In this document: positions 50,901 through 62,774 of the stretch, piece after piece
Layout of the letters: every line of letters starts with the position of its first letter
Position numbering within the stretch: position 1 is the stretch's first letter
Source: Maylandia zebra
Lineage: Eukaryota; Chordata; Actinopteri; Cichliformes; Cichlidae
Length of the DNA stretch: 64,000 nucleotides
Reading direction: 5' to 3'
NCBI RefSeq assembly: GCF_041146795.1
Contig: NC_135182.1
Coordinates: 746,501 to 810,500, forward strand
Notes under the pieces: generated by a model
What the model was told of the DNA's origin: nothing
The model's database searches: none
What the model saw: the letters and a program-made list of their open reading frames with translations, nothing else
Made by a program: the position numbers and the translations under genes

Positions 50901-53579
50901 CCCATACCACGTGACACTCTTTTATAATCGCGAAAATATTGAGTGGTATGAAGACCTGTTCCATGAATTCCTGGAGGGGAAAGCATGGCAGGTCTCTACC
51001 AGGGATATTTATGTTGGACCGCAGGGGGTAGCAGCCCTGGTCCACTTGGCGAAAGAACAAAAGAGCTGGTTAAAGGTGGGGGGTTTGGAGCCTTCCACGT
51101 CTCAATGGAACACGCCCATTTTGCCAGTGGAAAAGCATGGCACAGGTAAATACCGCACGGCTCATGATTTGCGGGCTATTAGTGCAATTTTGAAAACTAA
51201 AACTGTGCTGGTTCCTAATCCATTTACTGCATTGACTAATCTCTCCCCAGAGCAGCGTTGGTTTACATGCATTGACCTGGCAAATGCCTTCTTTTGTTTA
51301 CCTTCGCACCACTCTCTGCGTGATATGTTTTCTTTCTCTTACAGGGGTCAACAGTTAAGGTATACTCGGTTGCCACAGGGATTTGCTCTGTCACCGGGGA
51401 TTTTTAACCAAGTGTTGAAGCAGATGTTGGAACCGTGTGTGATGCCGGCTGGCTGCACTCTGGTTCAAATATGGATGACCTCCTGATTGCCGCTCCCACG
51501 GCAGATGCTTGCTTTCAGGCCACCATGACCGTGCTCAGGAGACGGGCGGAGGCGGGCTTTAAAGTGAGTAAAGAAAAATTACAGTTGGTGAGACCACAGG
51601 TGACTTTCTTAGGGAGAGAGGTTAAACAGCATATGGTGGGGATGGTGGCTGCTCATAGAAGTGCCATTCTCCCCGGAGACTGTGAAAGAGATGCTTTCTT
51701 TTTTAGGTCTCACAGGCTACAGCCGGCATTACATTCCAGACTATGTGGGCCGCACTAAGCCTTTGCGTGATTTGGTGAAGCAGCATGGAATGAGAGACCT
51801 GACTGCTAAGTTGAACTGGACTACTGACGCTGAACAATGCTTCATTTCTTTGAAACAGGACCTTTCTCGTGCAGTAGATTTAGCTGTGCCAGATTACAAC
51901 AGGGACTTCTTGGATGTTTCTGAAACAAAAGGGGTGTTGAATGGCGTTTTGTTCAGAAAAAAGGGGGAGGCAGACAGGTTTTAATGTACATCAGTGTATG
52001 TTTAGACAACATGGAGAAAAGGCACCCTACATGCACTCAGCATGTAGCTGGAGTGGCAAAGGCCATCCAGAAAGTAGCACATACTGTATAGTCAGAGGAC
52101 ACTCACTGAGAGTTTTAACAACACACAGTGTGGTGGCTTATGTTAACTCACAGGCCTTCACCATGACCCCACTTAGACAACAGAAGCTCAGCAAAGTGCT
52201 GGAGGCTCCAAATTTGACTTTCACACATGAAGGGATAAACATGGCAGACCAAATGTGGTCAGGGGAACCGCACGCCTGCGCCCAGGCGGTCTGGAGAGAA
52301 GAGAAAAGACCAGATCTCAAAGCGGAAGCCATGGAAGGAGCAAAGGATCTCTTCACAGATGGCTGCTGCTTTAGGGATGAGAAGGAGGGGCTCAAGGCAG
52401 GCTATGCAGTGGTAAGTAAGAGAGGGGAGCAGCTGGAGGTGATCAAAGCAGCAAAGTTGGAAGGGCAGCAGTCAGCGCAGAGAGCAGAGGTGGTTGCACT
52501 GATTGAAGCTCTGAAATATGCTCAAGGAAAAAAGATAAACATTTACACTGATTCAGCCTGTGCCTTTGGAGCTGCACATGTGGAGCTGAGTCAGTGGAAG
52601 AGAGCTGGATTCCTCACTACCAATCAACAACCAATCAAACATGAGAAGGAGATGAAGGCCCTGGAAGAAGCCCTGGAAGGACCCCTGGAGGTAGCAATAA
52701 TAAAGTGCAAGGGGCGCGATGATTCAGCCACTTGGGTTGCTCGAGGTAATCGAGCAATGGATGAAGCAGGCAAAAAGGTGGTTGGCTACACGGGGATCAG
52801 ACAAATGGTAAGTTTGCGAATGGATTGGGAAGAAAATCCAGGGCTGGAACGCGAAGAGATCATAAAAGAACAAGAGAAGGCCTCTCCAGAAGAAAAGTCA
52901 CTCTGGAAAGAGATAGGAGCCATAAAGGTAAGCAACATTTGGAGGGGGCCACATGGAAGACCAGTGTTGACTGCAGATTTGGCAGAGAAGAAGATTAGAG
53001 AGGCTCATGGCCTTGGGCATGTGGGTGTGGCCCAGATGGAGAGGAATCTCTGTCATTGGTGGCACCCATTCCTGAAGGACATGTTGAGGGAACATGTGCG
53101 AACCTGCCTTATCTGTGGCCATCACAGTCCTAAACCTACAGTGAAACCAGAGATGGTAAGTTTCCCCTGACACAGAGGCCGGGCCAGGAAATAGTGATTG
53201 ACTACACAGACATGGTGACACCAGTGAGGGGTTTTAGATACCTGCTGGTATGTGTGGATAGTTTGACAGGGTGGCCAGAGGCGTGGCCAGCCCAGAGAGA
53301 AGACAGCACCACAGTCATTAAGTGTTTGGTAAATCATTATATTCCCTGGCATGGATTCCCAGAGAGAATTAGATCAGATAATGGGACACATTTTAAGAAT
53401 AAACATTTGCAGGAAGTGGAATCCATGTTAGGGTTGCAACACAGGTTTGGGACAGTTTATCATCCACAGTCTCAAGGTAAGGTTGAGCGAATGAATCAAA
53501 ATTTAAAAAATAAATTGGCTAAGATCTGTGCACAGACTAAAATGGATCGGGTTGATGCGTTACCAATAGCACTCATGAG
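50842..53579 (+). pseudogene. Retroviral pol, RT to integrase core, frameshifted
   Basis: The RT part (to about 51480) shows NTPILPVEKHGTGKYR, AHDLRAI, CIDLANAFFCL and TRLPQGFALSPGIFNQ. The frame breaks at the active site (51468-51474, MDD in the next frame). The connection region follows, with more shifts near 51670 and 51980. RNase H (about 52340-52780) shows LFTDGCCF, AQRAEVVALIEAL, YTDSACAFG and GNRAMDEAG. The integrase zinc finger (HGLGHVGVAQMERNL then CLICGHH) is near 53010-53125. Another shift at about 53168 leads to the core with DYTDMVT, SDNGTHF and [12 protein letters not shown] hAT insertion interrupts at 53580. No DTG/DSG protease motif was found between gag and RT. Confidence 0.8.
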
Positions 53580-54034
53580 TAGGGATGGGTATCGTTTAGG
53601 TTTTATCCGATACCGGTGCCAAATCGGTACTTTTGAAACGGTGCGGGTGCTCAAACGGTGCTCAAACCGGTGCTTAAAGAATGGAGAACACAAAATTGGT
53701 CCAAAAACCTCTCATGTTCAGCTGTTTTTTGTAAAAAGATAACAATGTTAGCCTTTTCTGCAGCTATGGGGCATATATGGTATCACTCTTGGCTGGAAGC
53801 AGTGCTTAAACAATGGAAAAAACACAAACTTTGTCCAAAAACCTCTCATGTTTAACTGTTTTCCACTTTTTCTTTGGTCATTTTAGCCTTTTTGGCCAGG
53901 GTGAAGGGAGTATCTGCCATCAAACAAGAAGACAGCCGCATGTAACTACGACGGTGTTTGCTAGTTCACCTTACATGCATTAATGTAATAACGTGGTTAG
54001 CCTCCTCAACGTAAATTACACACGAACAACATTA

Positions 54035-56319
54035 AGCTATTCATGCAGAGAAGAACGGCTGCTGCAGCATCATCATCATCATCATTCCTGCAGGACGCAC
54101 TGGATGACGCAGACTGGGACATGTTTCGGTGCAGCTCTGATGACATCAACATGTTTACGGAAGCGGTTGTGGGATTTATCGGGAAACTAGCGGACGACAC
54201 AGCAGAAAGAACTATCATCCGAACGTTTCCCAACCAGAAGCCGTGGGTGAATAAAAACATCCGCGACGCTCTGAGATCACGCACCGCTGCCTACAATGAA
54301 GGGCTTGTCTCCGGTAATATGGACCTATACAAGGCTGCGTCCTACAACGTGCGCAGCGCGGTCCGAAAGGCAAAGCGGAGCTACGGGGAAAAACTAGAGT
54401 CACAGCTACGACAGTGCGACTCTAGGAGCCTGTGGAAAGGACTGCGGACTATAACGGACTATAAACGACCAGCTTCTTCAATGATGAATGCCGATGCTTC
54501 ACTGGCTGATGAGCTGAACACGTTTTATGCTCGCTTCGACGCCGCAGCAATTAAAACAACAAACGGCTGCGCGCGCTCGGAGTGCACCAGTGAAGAAAAT
54601 GCATTCGTCATCACAGAGCATGCCGTGAGGAACACCTTCAGGAGGGTGAACACCAGGAAGGCAGCAGGACCAGATGCAATCCCTGGCCGGGTCCTTAGAG
54701 CCTGCGCTGATCAACTAGCACCGGTGTTCACGGAGATCTTCAACCTCTCCCTGGCCCAAGCTGTGGTTCCCACGTGCTTCAAACGGTCCATTATTGTCCC
54801 TGTTCCAAAGAAACAACAGCCCGCTTGCCACAATGACTACCGTCCAGTAGCACTGACTTCAATTGTGATGAAGTGTTTTGAAAGACTGATGAGAGATCAC
54901 ATCACTTCTTCACTTCCTGCCACCATCGACTCACTTCAGTTTGCTTACCGGACTAATCGTTCCACAGACGATGCCATATCTCACCTGCTCCACACATCCC
55001 TGAGTCACCTGGACACTGGCAGAGGGAATTATGTTAGGATGCTGTTCGTGGACTACAGTTCAGCATTCAACACAATAATTCCCTCTAAGCTTTTCACCAA
55101 GTTGACGGATCTAGGACTCAGCTCATCACTGTGTCAGTGGATCCTCAACTTCCTCACAGACAGACCCCAATCAGTGAAGGTGGGAAAACAAGTCTCCCCC
55201 TCCATCTCACTCAGCACTGGAGTGCCTCAGGGCTGTGTTTTAAGCCCCCTGCTGTACTCACTGTACACTTATGACTGTGTAGCCACATCCGACACCACCT
55301 CCATTGTCAAGTTTGCTGACAACACTGCTGTTGTGGGCCTGATCTCCGACAACATCGAGACGGCCTACCTGGAGGAGATTAGGAACCTGGAGACCTGGTG
55401 CCAGGAGAATAACCTCCTCCTAAACATCAGCAAGACTAAGGAGCTGATCGTGGACGTCACTACAAAGCAGGCGAGGAATTACAAACCCCTCATCATCAGT
55501 GGCACGCCAGTGGAGAGAGTGGACAGTTTCCGATACCTGGGTGTCCACATCACTCAGGACCTGTCATGGTCCTGTCACATCAACAACCTGGTTAAGAAAG
55601 CCCGTCAGCGTCTCTTCTTCCTCAGAAGACTTAGAGACTTCCATCTGCCACTGAAGGTGCTCAAGAACTTCTACTCCTGCACCATCGAGAGCGTCCTGAC
55701 GGCAAACATCTGCACCTGGTTTGGGAACAGCACCAAGCAGGACAGACGAGATCTGCAAAGGGTGGTGCGCTCGGCAGAACGCATCATTCAATCAGAGCTC
55801 CCTGACCTGCTGTCCATCTACACCAAGCGGTGCAAGTCCAAAGCTAAGAAGATTATGATGGACCTCTCCCATCCCAACAATGGACTCTTCTCACTGTTGA
55901 GGTCTGGGAAGCGCTTTCGCTCCCTTAAGGCCAAAACAGAGAGAATGAAGAGGAGCTTCTTCCCCCAGGCTATTCGGGGCCTGAACCAGGTGTAGGACTG
56001 GACTCTCCCAAACACGTCACTATAAGACTGGACTCTCACACACGTCACCACACGCACCACCACACATTTCCTATAATCCTATAATTCCTATAATTTATAA
56101 TCCTTATCTTTATAATCTCTTCTGCTATTTGCACATTCTTTACTGTAAATTCCTAAGTTAATTTGTAAATTTTTGTAGTAAATTGTAAATATTGTAGAAC
56201 TTTTCTTCTGTCATTTAATGGTCGGGCATTGTACAGCTACAAGCATTTCACCCCCATGTCATACTGTGTATGGTTGTGTGTGTGTGACAAATAAAATTTG
56301 AATTTGAATTTGAATAGAA
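54035..56319 (+). mobile_element. Rex1-like LINE, 5' truncated, inside the hAT element
   Basis: Begins within the linker before RT and ends at gacaaataaaatttgaattt with a (TTTGAA)n tail near 56290-56319. hAT sequence rich in caccggt/gcaccg words resumes right after. It is the third nesting level here (LINE in hAT in provirus). Confidence 0.8.
54043..55995 (+). pseudogene. LINE reverse transcriptase, open but active-site altered
   Basis: 650 aa from ATG at 54043. It has no endonuclease domain. Linker: FPNQKPWVNKNIRDALRSR. RT motifs: [73 protein letters not shown]. The catalytic box reads FADN instead of FADD (near 55311-55322). The second Asp, which binds a catalytic metal in reverse transcriptases, is Asn. 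The C-terminus is KRSFFPQAIRGLNQV. The frame is open, but the Asn change and lack of endonuclease make it inactive. Confidence 0.8.
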
Positions 56320-56450
56320 GTGTATCACAGCTCAGCAAAAAAAAAGCACCGAAATAAAGCACCGAAATGTGCGGTGCTTTTCGGTCTGGTTACTACCGTT
56401 TATGTCAGAACCGGTGCCATGATGGCACCGGACACCGGTACCCATCCCTA

Positions 56451-56759
56451 CTCATGAGCATTAGATGCTCAGTAAATCAGTCCACCGGGTTTACTCCTTA
56501 TGAGTTGTTCACTGGGAGACAATTTCCTGGCCCCACTGCAGGGGTGCCAGCTTTAAGACAAGAAATGCCTACATTTGAACATTTAAAGCAATTTAAAACA
56601 CTAAAAGCTCTTGTCTTAAGTTTTGCATCACAGGTGACTGCAGGCCAAGGACAGGAGCAGACAGTGCCAGAGGCAAAGTGGGTGTGGCTGAAGGTCTACA
56701 AACGAAAGAAAGAAAACCTGGTACCACTGGAGCCAGTGTGCTGTAGCGGAAGAGCCTAA
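56451..56759 (+). pseudogene. Retroviral pol, integrase C-terminus
   Basis: Continues the integrase after the hAT insertion: SIRCSVNQSTGFTPYELFTG is the conserved core end of retroviral integrases. Then come GRQFPGP and a C-terminal stretch with WVWLKVYKRKKENLVPL. The frame ends at 56759. The usual final part that follows the SH3-like fold cannot be traced. Confidence 0.75.
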
Positions 56760-57012
56760 GAGCTCGGAAAGACTCTCTGCAAAGGAAAAGAGGGGGAACT
56801 CGGCTGAGACCCCCCACATGGATCCCAGCCCAGGGACAGAATAAATCCCTCATCCATGCAACGACTGAAGGGTAGTCTACCCCAGAAGTTGAAGAAAGAA
56901 GAGCAACAGAGAATCACCCGACTCAGAAGATAAAGGTTTTTTTTAAAAAAAACAACAACAAACAAAACAAAACAAAAAAAGAACAAGTGAAATTACATTG
57001 GACAGAAAAGGG

Positions 57013-58842
57013 ATGAGAGAAACAACCAAAATGGGGTTATGGGGAAATTGGAGAGCAATGGTAGTGTTAGGAGTGATAACTGTCGTAATTGTAACTGTGA
57101 TTTTTCTTGAAAGTGAATTGCCCAGAGACAGATCTGAGTCCACTCCGGGGATACCCCCTTCACAGGCCACGGCGGAGCGAACCAAACGCAGCAAAACAGG
57201 TAAATCTGATGAGTGTTTGGATTACTATGGCGGTATAGAGCTGGACTACGTTAAAGGGTCCACTACTTCGTATACATTCGATCTTTGTGCTGTCATTAAA
57301 TGTAAAGGCTTAAGTAGTTCATGGCGGGGATATGATGTTTGGGTAGGTTACAATCCAATGGTAGATATAGAGTGTAATAATCAGAAGCTTTGCTACCCCT
57401 AACACACTTATTGGAAGGGCCCTTGTGATTACTGGTCTACCATAGTGGAGTATTCTGGCATGTGGCGCCCCTACAAGGACACCCAAATACTTGAAGTAGA
57501 TTATACAAGACTCAAACCTAAACAGCTCATTTCAATGGCCACTGGCTATCGTGACAGCAATCTGTGGCTAGACTGGCTCATCCAAAATGCTAGAGAACAA
57601 AATGTTTCAGATTGTGTGGCGTGCGCAGCTGCTCGCCCACATCTTTTTACAGAACCAGCTCCCCTATATCCTGAAGACCAGTGGGGATTTGAGTGCATGC
57701 TTAGACTCACGAGAGAAGCGGTTTCTGAAGGTAATTGTACTACGTTAGCTAGTTTGTCTCCACCAATAGGTAATGACACTGTACTTGGTCCTTTCACACC
57801 AAGAAAAGCCAACTATACGTGTTTTAACTTTACCTTGTCTTTCCCTGACAGACATGAGCATGAGGCCGGGGAGATTAACGCCGATTGGTGCACTGTGACG
57901 TACCTGGCCAGAGGAAAGCTATCAAGAGACACTGGCACCGAAATAGGCCTGTGGGCACGTGCTGGTTTGTATTATTATTGTGGTGGGTACAGATTATATG
58001 TTAGAATTCCTAGTGGGACTTCTGGTCTCTGTGCTATGGTACGTTTAGGTGCACCTCTCGTTTTAGTAGGTGAAAAGGGGGTGCGGCTGGGTAAGCCCAG
58101 CACCGCTCAATTGACAGCCAGATGGAGACGCCATGTGTTGGGCAAGCGGTCATCAGGATCGTTTGACCTTACATTAGGATCACCAACATACATAGATGCC
58201 ATTGGAGTCCCTAGGGGTGTGCCTAATGAATTTAAGTTAGGATTTGAAAATCTTCCCATAATTTCTGCATTTTTTCCAGTAACTCCAAATAAGAATGTGG
58301 ATCGTATTAATTATGTGCACTATAATGTCCTGAGATTGGCGAACCTGACCAGGGACGCGGTTGAAGGGCTTGCTGAGCAGTTGGGTCCAACATCTTTAAT
58401 GGCAGTACAAAATCGGATGGCGTTAGATATGTTGTTGGGAGAAAAAGGGGGCGTTTGCGCGATGTTTGGGGATATGTTTTGTACTTTTATTCCAAATAAT
58501 ACAGCTCCCGATGGCTCTGTGACCCGAGCGCTGGAAGGTCTGAGGACATTGTCCATCACAATGCATGAGCATTCGGGAGTGGATAACCCGTTGGAAGCAT
58601 GGATGACCTCTGTCTTTGGGCAATGGAAAGGTTTCATTATGTCAATTATGGTTTCTTTGTCTGTTTTTATTGCAGTATTAGTGACATGTGGGTGTAGTTG
58701 TGTGCCTTGTATCAGAGCTTTGCTTGTAAGACTCATCAATCGTGCTGTGGGAGAATCTGATACAAAGGCCGACACCATGATGCCACTTTTGGGAAATGGG
58801 GAGTCACAGTATGAAAACATTATGGTGAGAGATTTAGTTTAG
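57013..58842 (+). pseudogene. Retroviral env (SU + TM), one in-frame stop
   Basis: Starts at ATG 57013 (alternative 57034), about 250 bases after the end of pol. A hydrophobic leader (MVVLGVITVVIVTVIFL) is followed by a surface subunit with many N-glycosylation sites and a CVAC (CxxC) motif near 57616. One TAA at 57400-57402 splits the frame; the same frame is open before and after. A basic candidate cleavage site (LGKRSS) lies near 58140. The TM subunit has the heptad/immunosuppressive-like region VQNRMALDMLLGEKGG. At the CX6CC position the first Cys of the final pair is Phe (CAMFGDMFC). A membrane span (MVSLSVFIAVLVTC) and cytoplasmic tail end at 58842. It is of gamma type; no full protein can be made. 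Confidence 0.8.
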
Positions 58843-58865
58843 TTTTATCTGCCATAGGGCAGATA

Positions 58866-58877
58866 AAAAGGGGGGTT
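58866..58877 (+). promoter_or_regulatory. Polypurine tract of the provirus
   Basis: aaaaggggggtt immediately precedes the 3' LTR start TGTAGAAATG, the expected place for plus-strand priming. Confidence 0.6.
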
Positions 58878-59559
58878 TGTAGAAATGTTTAGCTTATTTT
58901 AGAGTTTAGAAATGTGTTAACATAGAATCTAGAATTATTGTAGAGACACTGACACTGCCCTCAATGTAATAAAGGCCTGATTGTGTCATGAACTTAGGAG
59001 TAGAGTATAGGAGACCCTCCCCAGTTGAACTGTGAAAGTAAAACAGAGAGGAGTTAATGCTGAGTGGAAATTCCCCAGAGAATGTTTGGGTGGGGGTCTC
59101 AACATTTATAACAGGATAACTGTGGTCTGGAAGGGAGATGGGTTTTTTATGACCTCTAGGGAGCCACCTACACCCACAGTGTTTTAACTGTCACGCACAC
59201 ACATCCACACGCACACTCACTCATGTGCGCTCTCATAGGCATTCATGTGCTCGTGCACATAGACACAGACAGAGTTTGCAGCACACTGTGGGGGGATTTT
59301 ATGATAGGGTCAACCCTACAAAACTGTGTTTCACAGACAAAGGAGTGAAGATTTTGCAGAGGGGCACCGGCCTGGCAAGTCTTCCCTTCTAGAAGATGCA
59401 TGCTTAAGTGGGGATAAATGAAGATGAGTAAAGATGAGTAAAGATGAGTAAAAGATGAGTAAAGATGAATAAAGTTTTGTGAAAATGACTACTGAGTCCG
59501 GTGCCGTCTCTGGATGCTCGAGGAATAAAAAGAACCGGGGTGAAACTGATTTCGTAACA
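58878..59559 (+). mobile_element. Provirus 3' LTR (about 682 bp)
   Basis: Begins TGTAGAAATG after the purine tract and ends TTTCGTAACA, giving TG...CA with TGT/ACA inverted tips. It contains a possible TATA (catttataaca near 59105) and aataaa signals near 58963, 59468 and 59523. A short minisatellite (about five 10-11-bp units of aaagatgagt, 59421-59473) lies near its end. No matching 5' LTR was found in the window. Confidence 0.65.
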
Positions 59560-59576
59560 AGACTCACACAACCGCA

Positions 59577-61512
59577 GTGCTGGGTTACATCAAACACTGC
59601 ATGGACACTGTCACCACGGAAAAGCGGGTCCGGTTCTACCCCAACCGTAAACCCTGGATGACAAGCAAGGTTCAGGCACCGTTAAAGGCACGCAACTCTG
59701 CATACAGAGGGGACCAGGACATGTACAGCAGAGCAAGAGCAGACCTTAAAAAAGGCATCAGAGCAGCAAAACTGGACTATTCAAACAAGCTCTCAGATCA
59801 CCTCTCTGATAACAACTCCAGGAAAGTATAGGAGGGCCTGAAACACATCACCAATTACAAAGCCAATGGGACAAATATAGATAATATGGACATCTCGTTA
59901 GCGGAGGAACTTAACCACTTTTTTGCCCGCTTCGAGAAAACTGCAGTCACCCCCACCATGCACACCACCCTGCCCACAGTGTCCTCTGAGCACAGCCCCC
60001 ACACATTTAGCCTCCAACAACATCAGGTCCGCAATGTGTTCAGAGCAGTAAATCAGAGGAAAGCTGCTGGCCCCGATGGAATACCTGGTAGAGGGCTCAA
60101 AGCCTGTGCCGACCAGCTGGCTCCTGTGTTCACCAGACTATTCAACCTCTCCCTGACACATGCCTCTGTCCCTCACTGCCTGAAATCATCAACAATAGTC
60201 CCAGTCCCCAAGTCCACCACCATCAGTAGCCTCAGTGACTACAGACCCATCGCACTGACTCCAGCGGTTGTAAAGTGCTTTGAGAAGCTGGTCCTAAAAC
60301 ACATAAAGGACAGCCTCCCACCCAGCTTCGACCCCCACCAGTTTGCCTACAAGGCAAATAGGTCCACAGAGGATGCAATTTCCACTGCTGTCCACTCCGC
60401 TCTTCATCACCTGGAGAATCCTGGGACATCAGTAAGGATGCTCTTCGTTGATTTCAGCTCAGCCTTCAATACTATCATCCCAGACATTCTTATATTTTTT
60501 ATATATTTTATTTATTGACTCTATTTAATTTGTAAAATATGTGTATACACACACACACACGTAGAAAAACATTTAGTATACACATCCAGAATTTTTTTAT
60601 TTATTTTTTTGTTGTTGCATATACTATTATGTATTGTACATATATTTATTAGTTTCAGATTTAGCCATTCGTATATTTTGCCTGTTTATGTTATTGTATT
60701 TTGAACAACTCTGTTGCTTGTGAAGCTCGCACACAAGAATTTCACTCGCATGTGCTGTACCAATGTACCTGCACATGTGATGTGACAATAAAAGTGATTT
60801 GATTTGATTTGATTTGACAAGCTGGTAAACTTGGACTCCCCCCCCCTCCACATGTGCATGGATCAAAAACTTCCTCACAGACCGTTCACAATCAGTCAAG
60901 GTTGGCAACCAGCGATCATCCACCCTGTCACTCAGCACTGGCTCACCACAGGGATGTGTGCTGAGTCCACTATTATACACCATCTACACCAGTGACTGCA
61001 CCCCTACGCACCCCTGCAACATCATCATCAAATTTGCAGACGACACCACTCTGATGGGGCTCATCACCAACGATGATGACACCGCCTACAGGGATGAGGT
61101 CCAGCGACTGTCAGAATGGTGTAACTACAATAACTTCACCCTAAACACCAAGAAAACCAAGGAAGTGGTCATGGACTTCCGAAAAACAAGGACTTATCCC
61201 CCTCCCCTATCCATAAAAGGTGACTATGTGGAGAGGGTGTCCTCCTTTAAGTTCCTCGGCACCCACATATCTGAGGACCTATGCTGGTCCACAAACACAT
61301 CAGCCCTAGTAAAGAAAGCCCAGCAGCACCTCCATTTCTTGAGGGTTCTGAGATGGAACAGGCTGCAGACTGAACTCCACCTCCACCCTAACCACCACCT
61401 CTTCAACATCCTGCCCTCTGGAAAAAGGCTCAGATCCATCAGGTGCAAAACCAACAGACTAAAGAACAGCTTCTTCCCGTGTGTAAAGACTTCCCCAACA
61501 CATCCACCCTGA
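59577..61512 (+). pseudogene. LINE reverse transcriptase, broken
   Basis: The linker (FYPNRKPWMTSKVQ) is followed by a stop near 59829. RT motifs are NQRKAAGPDGIPGRGLKAC, LSDYRPIALTPAVVKCFEK, QFAYKANRSTEDA and MLFVDFSSAFNTIIP. After the inserted LINE tail: [20 protein letters not shown], the catalytic FADD ([12 protein letters not shown]) and [16 protein letters not shown] deletion removes part of the C-terminal region ([15 protein letters not shown]), joining to [17 protein letters not shown] and KNSFFP. The catalytic box is intact, but the stop, insertion and deletion inactivate it. Confidence 0.75.
60492..60817 (+). mobile_element. Short LINE/SINE 3' tail inserted in RT
   Basis: AT-rich DNA with a CA run (60547-60560) ending cacatgtgatgtgacaataaaagtg and (ATTTG)n at 60795-60817. 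It is a LINE-type 3' end without coding sequence. RT sequence lies on both sides. Confidence 0.6.
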
Positions 61513-61714
61513 CACTGCTGTTGATCATCTCTGTGCAATATTTTTGGCTCATGTGCAATTATTTTGGTCCACACCATGTATATAGTTCCGTTCACATATG
61601 TATACATATACACTGTTTTTTTTTATTCTATTTATTTAATTATTTATTTATTTTCTGTGCAAGAAACTGCACAATGACAATAAAAAGCTCTAAGTCTAAG
61701 TCTAAGTCAAATAT

Positions 61715-62294
61715 TATGTTAGTGCGATCTGCCTTATTACAAGCCTGCCATTACTGTGCATTTAGGTGATCATGATGAGAGAGACAGAGTCTGGCTCAGA
61801 TGCTGGCAGTTCTCGCTGCAGTCTGCCAGTAGCGTCTCCTTTCAGGCCAGGATAGACGAATGTCACCGAGCAGTGACTCAGTTTGTGGTCAAAGGCTTGC
61901 ACCCATTTGCCACAGCAGATGATTTTCAGTAAGTGAATGTGTTTAATTGTAGGCAGGGACATTACTGGATATTCTTGTGTAATTGCTACAGAATAATTTA
62001 TGTTATACTTTGTTATTGCTACAGAAGAATATTTATTTTATTATTTTACATTTACATTTTTTTTTCCTGGGGACCCTGTGACACCCATTGAAGAGCTGTA
62101 GGCTGTGGATCTCTTAAGATCTCACTGTTGGGTTTGTAAGGCCATGTTACTCCTAAATTTCTATCTTGTTCAAAGAAAAGATATAAAACAAAGTTCTAAG
62201 CTAATCAACCTTAGTGTTCTCCTTTCTTAAAAAGAATCAATAAGAGAATCGATAAAGAATGGAATCGTGAAAATCTTATCAATACCCATCCCTA
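61715..62294 (+). pseudogene. hAT (ZBED1-like) transposase remnant with right tip
   Basis: The + strand at 61769-61934 reads ARIDECHRAVTQFVVKGLHP then FATADD, the segment of ZBED1-type hAT transposases just before the main catalytic fold, followed by a gtaagt-like splice donor. The right end at 62272-62294 is atcaatacccatcccta, the inverse of TAGGGATGGGTATtg. This is the same tip as the non-autonomous element at 53580. The rest of the transposase is missing. Confidence 0.5.
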
Positions 62295-62730
62295 GTCACG
62301 TATAATGATGGTTTTGTAGCTGAGTTCTTATCTTCTCGCATTTCTGCAGTCACCCACTAATCTACCGAAGTTGAAACTAATTTTTAACATATTGTTCAAG
62401 CTTATATTTTCATTTACCTTGGCTATGGAATAATACTTTAATCCTTATGATAGGTTTGTAGCTTGAACCTATCCGCTGGAACGTTGAGGACAATATAATT
62501 ACACAGCGAAGCAAGACACGAGTAGGCAAAGTTCTTCATGTTACTCGTGCACGGGAGAGAACCGGACAGGCGCCGTTCCTTCGCTTGACCCCAGTTGCTC
62601 TCGCCCGCTCTCCCGTACCACTGTTCTTTTATTGAGGTTACATGAATATGCATCGGTTCATTAACATATGACGTCTACATAGGTATACATGTGAAAAAAA
62701 GAATACTGTGTTTGTGTGTGTGTGCGTGTG

Positions 62731-62774
<44 letters not shown>

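Larger units (their letters stand above)
53580..56450. mobile_element. hAT-type element inserted in pol, itself containing a LINE
   Basis: Tips TAGGGATGGGTATCG (53580) and CCGGTACCCATCCCTA (to 56450) are inverse, and a perfect 8-bp duplication ctcatgag flanks it (53572-53579 and 56451-56458). Its own sequence is 53580-54034 and 56320-56450; the rest is a LINE. A direct repeat inside the left part (ccaaaaacctctcatgtt at 53701-53718 and 53837-53854) has a 136-bp period. No transposase is present, so it is non-autonomous. Confidence 0.85.
47982..59559 (+). mobile_element. Endogenous retrovirus (gag-pol-env-3' LTR), defective
   Basis: A provirus with gag (47982-50900), pol (50842-56759), env (57013-58842) and a 3' LTR (58878-59559). 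Env is of gammaretrovirus type. It is 5' incomplete: no partner LTR was seen upstream of gag. Insertions interrupt it at about 49372-50147 and 53580-56450. Frameshifts occur in gag and pol and there is one stop in env. No protease was identified. It cannot produce virus. The 3' end abuts a Rex1-like LINE at 59560. Confidence 0.85.
59560..61712 (+). mobile_element. Rex1-like LINE, truncated and interrupted
   Basis: Starts inside the linker (GYIKHCMDTVTTEKRVRFYP) directly after the provirus LTR, and ends in caatgacaataaaaagctct with a (TCTAAG)n tail near 61690-61712. A short LINE tail inserted at 60492-60817 splits the RT. The 5' part (endonuclease) is missing, probably lost together with the 5' side of the provirus or by normal 5' truncation. 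Confidence 0.75.

Noticed and set aside
58320-58820. - strand 166-aa frame opposite env TM
   Set aside because: Antisense to a clear env frame with family motifs.
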